Shown here piece after piece: positions 63,110 to 64,000 of a stretch of 64,000 nt of DNA. The notes beneath the pieces are model-generated. The model was not told the origin of the DNA, made no database searches, and was given only the letters and a program-made list of their open reading frames with translations. The position numbers and the translations under genes were made by a program. Positions within the stretch are counted from its first letter, which is position 1, and the number at the start of each line of letters is the position of its first letter. This stretch comes from Pomphorhynchus laevis (Eukaryota; Acanthocephala; Palaeacanthocephala; Echinorhynchida; Pomphorhynchidae), in contig WNNJ02003258.1 in NCBI GenBank assembly GCA_012934845.2, forward strand, positions 372,001 through 436,000, in the 5' to 3' direction.

Positions 63110-64000
63110 ATGCCTAAAAAATCGCGATCTTAGATCCCTGTTCCTGATCAACAATCTTCCACATCTAAATGCAATGATGGTTATACCAGCTTTGAAGTTG
63201 GATGCGATTCCAAAGATTGCGATGTATGGACACTTGTTCGTGTTAAAATATCCGACCACTCAGTGTATAAACTTAAACATTTCACTTGCGGTTTTTGTAC
63301 ATCAGTACGACTACTACAGTTATCCTGCTCATCTACTCCTGTATCACACACTACCACTCAGACCAATGCTGTTTTAGATGTTTCCCTCGCATCAACACCT
63401 GACTTCGCATCATATAATCCCATTATTGAACCTACTCTCTCACACACTCCTCGTTCAACTACGTACCAAACTTCCATTAATCTTTCTCATTCTAACAATG
63501 CTAACGGCAAAGCTTTTCATCTCGTACCTCCTCTTTCCTATTCCTCCCCCAATCTAAATAAATCTCAAACTTCTTTATTCTCCTCACGAACTCCTTACTC
63601 GACCCCCCTGTATCACCTCTCAATAATTTACACCCTTCCATCAAAATCATTTCCAGTAACATTTCCGATCAACTAATTCAACACTCCATTCCTGTCACTC
63701 ATGCCCCAACCTATTTTAATTCTCCTTACTCTACCTCCCACGTAACACTTCCCAATAAGTTACATCCTTCATTTAAAATCATATCCAGTCACATCTCTGA
63801 TCAACCGATTCAACACCCCGCTCCTGTCACACTTGCTCCAACCAATATTAATTCTTTATCAAGCACCCCTGTCATTTCCACTTCTATCTGCTCATCTACC
63901 TCGACTCCTACCAGCTCTGTCCGTCCACCACTTCCACGAAATCGTTTTCCTTCGCGCGATCGCTGTATAATCATATCAAACTTAAAGCTTTCCGAATCTG
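63110..64000 (+). pseudogene. AP-1d ORF1, early stop, incomplete at window edge
   Basis: ATG 63110-63112 starts MPKKSRS followed by TAG 63131-63133 (AP-1a/c have CAG for Gln at this place). Beyond it the coding is similar to AP-1a: GCDSKDCDVWTLVRVKISDH, HFTCGFCTSVRLLQLSCSST. A shift near 63605 and then RNRFPSRDRCIIISNLKLSE at the window edge. Confidence 0.75.

Larger units (their letters stand above)
62812..64000 (+). mobile_element. AP-1d: AP-1 LINE running off the window
   Basis: Leader AAATTTTGGTTTCTTATAAA (62821-62840) then CATACA, about eleven 20-bp units (62847-63065), ORF1 from 63110. It follows AP-1c head to tail without spacer. The rest of ORF1 and all of ORF2 lie beyond the window. 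Confidence 0.85.

Noticed and set aside
1-64000. tRNA, rRNA or other classic RNA genes
   Set aside because: No cloverleaf with conserved box A/B, and no rRNA-like tract, was noticed by eye; a tRNAscan or Rfam run would be needed to exclude them.

Overview
The window is eukaryotic and almost certainly from an invertebrate animal: AT-rich, standard code, a C-terminal CstF-50 (CSTF1) coding end and an intact ribosomal protein L15 gene, with most of the rest made of retrotransposons. The phylum cannot be fixed from the sequence. Recurrent 5' leaders on the retroelements, one ending in the same nine bases as nematode SL1, hint at a lineage with spliced-leader trans-splicing, but this is only an inference.

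Host genes: CSTF1 end (3-692, +), an unnamed 183-aa protein with an RIIa/Dpy-30-like docking helix pair (27922-28473, +), and RPL15 (42128-42742, -). A GC-rich charged ORF island (26985-27285) may be a captured exon.

Retroelements fall into three groups, given working labels here. (1) RL families: non-LTR elements with one ORF, an RT and a C-terminal restriction-like endonuclease (RLE). RL-A has two almost identical copies (14622-17680 plus 22024-22500; 22598-26063). RL-B has one good copy (about 35205-38636) and two decayed ones (8060-11850; 43611-45920). RL-C (48767-52117) has a PHD finger. RL-A and RL-B start with a CXC-like cysteine cluster. (2) AP families: two-ORF CR1/jockey-like elements with an apurinic (APE) endonuclease. 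AP-1 lies at 3587-7936, 33362-34880, 60941-62811 and 62812-64000; AP-2 at 12121-13445, 53160-57435 and 58328-60567; AP-3 at 17681-21957, with an intact ORF2; AP-4 spans 46311-58000 as a nest and has a partial copy at 13590-14605. (3) A Penelope-like element (PLE) family whose GIY-YIG piece, CxC linker and RT pieces fit the N-terminal-endonuclease Naiad type. Its pseudo-LTR fragments are scattered through 978-3200, 26218-33361, 38637-39866 and 42960-43600 as tandem and inverted partial copies. A decayed LINE of another type lies at 40200-41330.

Nesting gives a history: AP-3 is inserted in RL-A1; RL-C and AP-2a are both inserted in AP-4; AP-1b interrupts a PLE. The most interesting signals are at the element ends: 5' leaders and tandem arrays shared by unrelated families, 3' RNA motifs shared within an endonuclease class (with compensatory changes in the AP hairpin), templated filler at 5' junctions, a TGA codon next to the catalytic YIDD shared by two PLE copies, and a conserved pseudoknot-like fold in the PLE 3' region.
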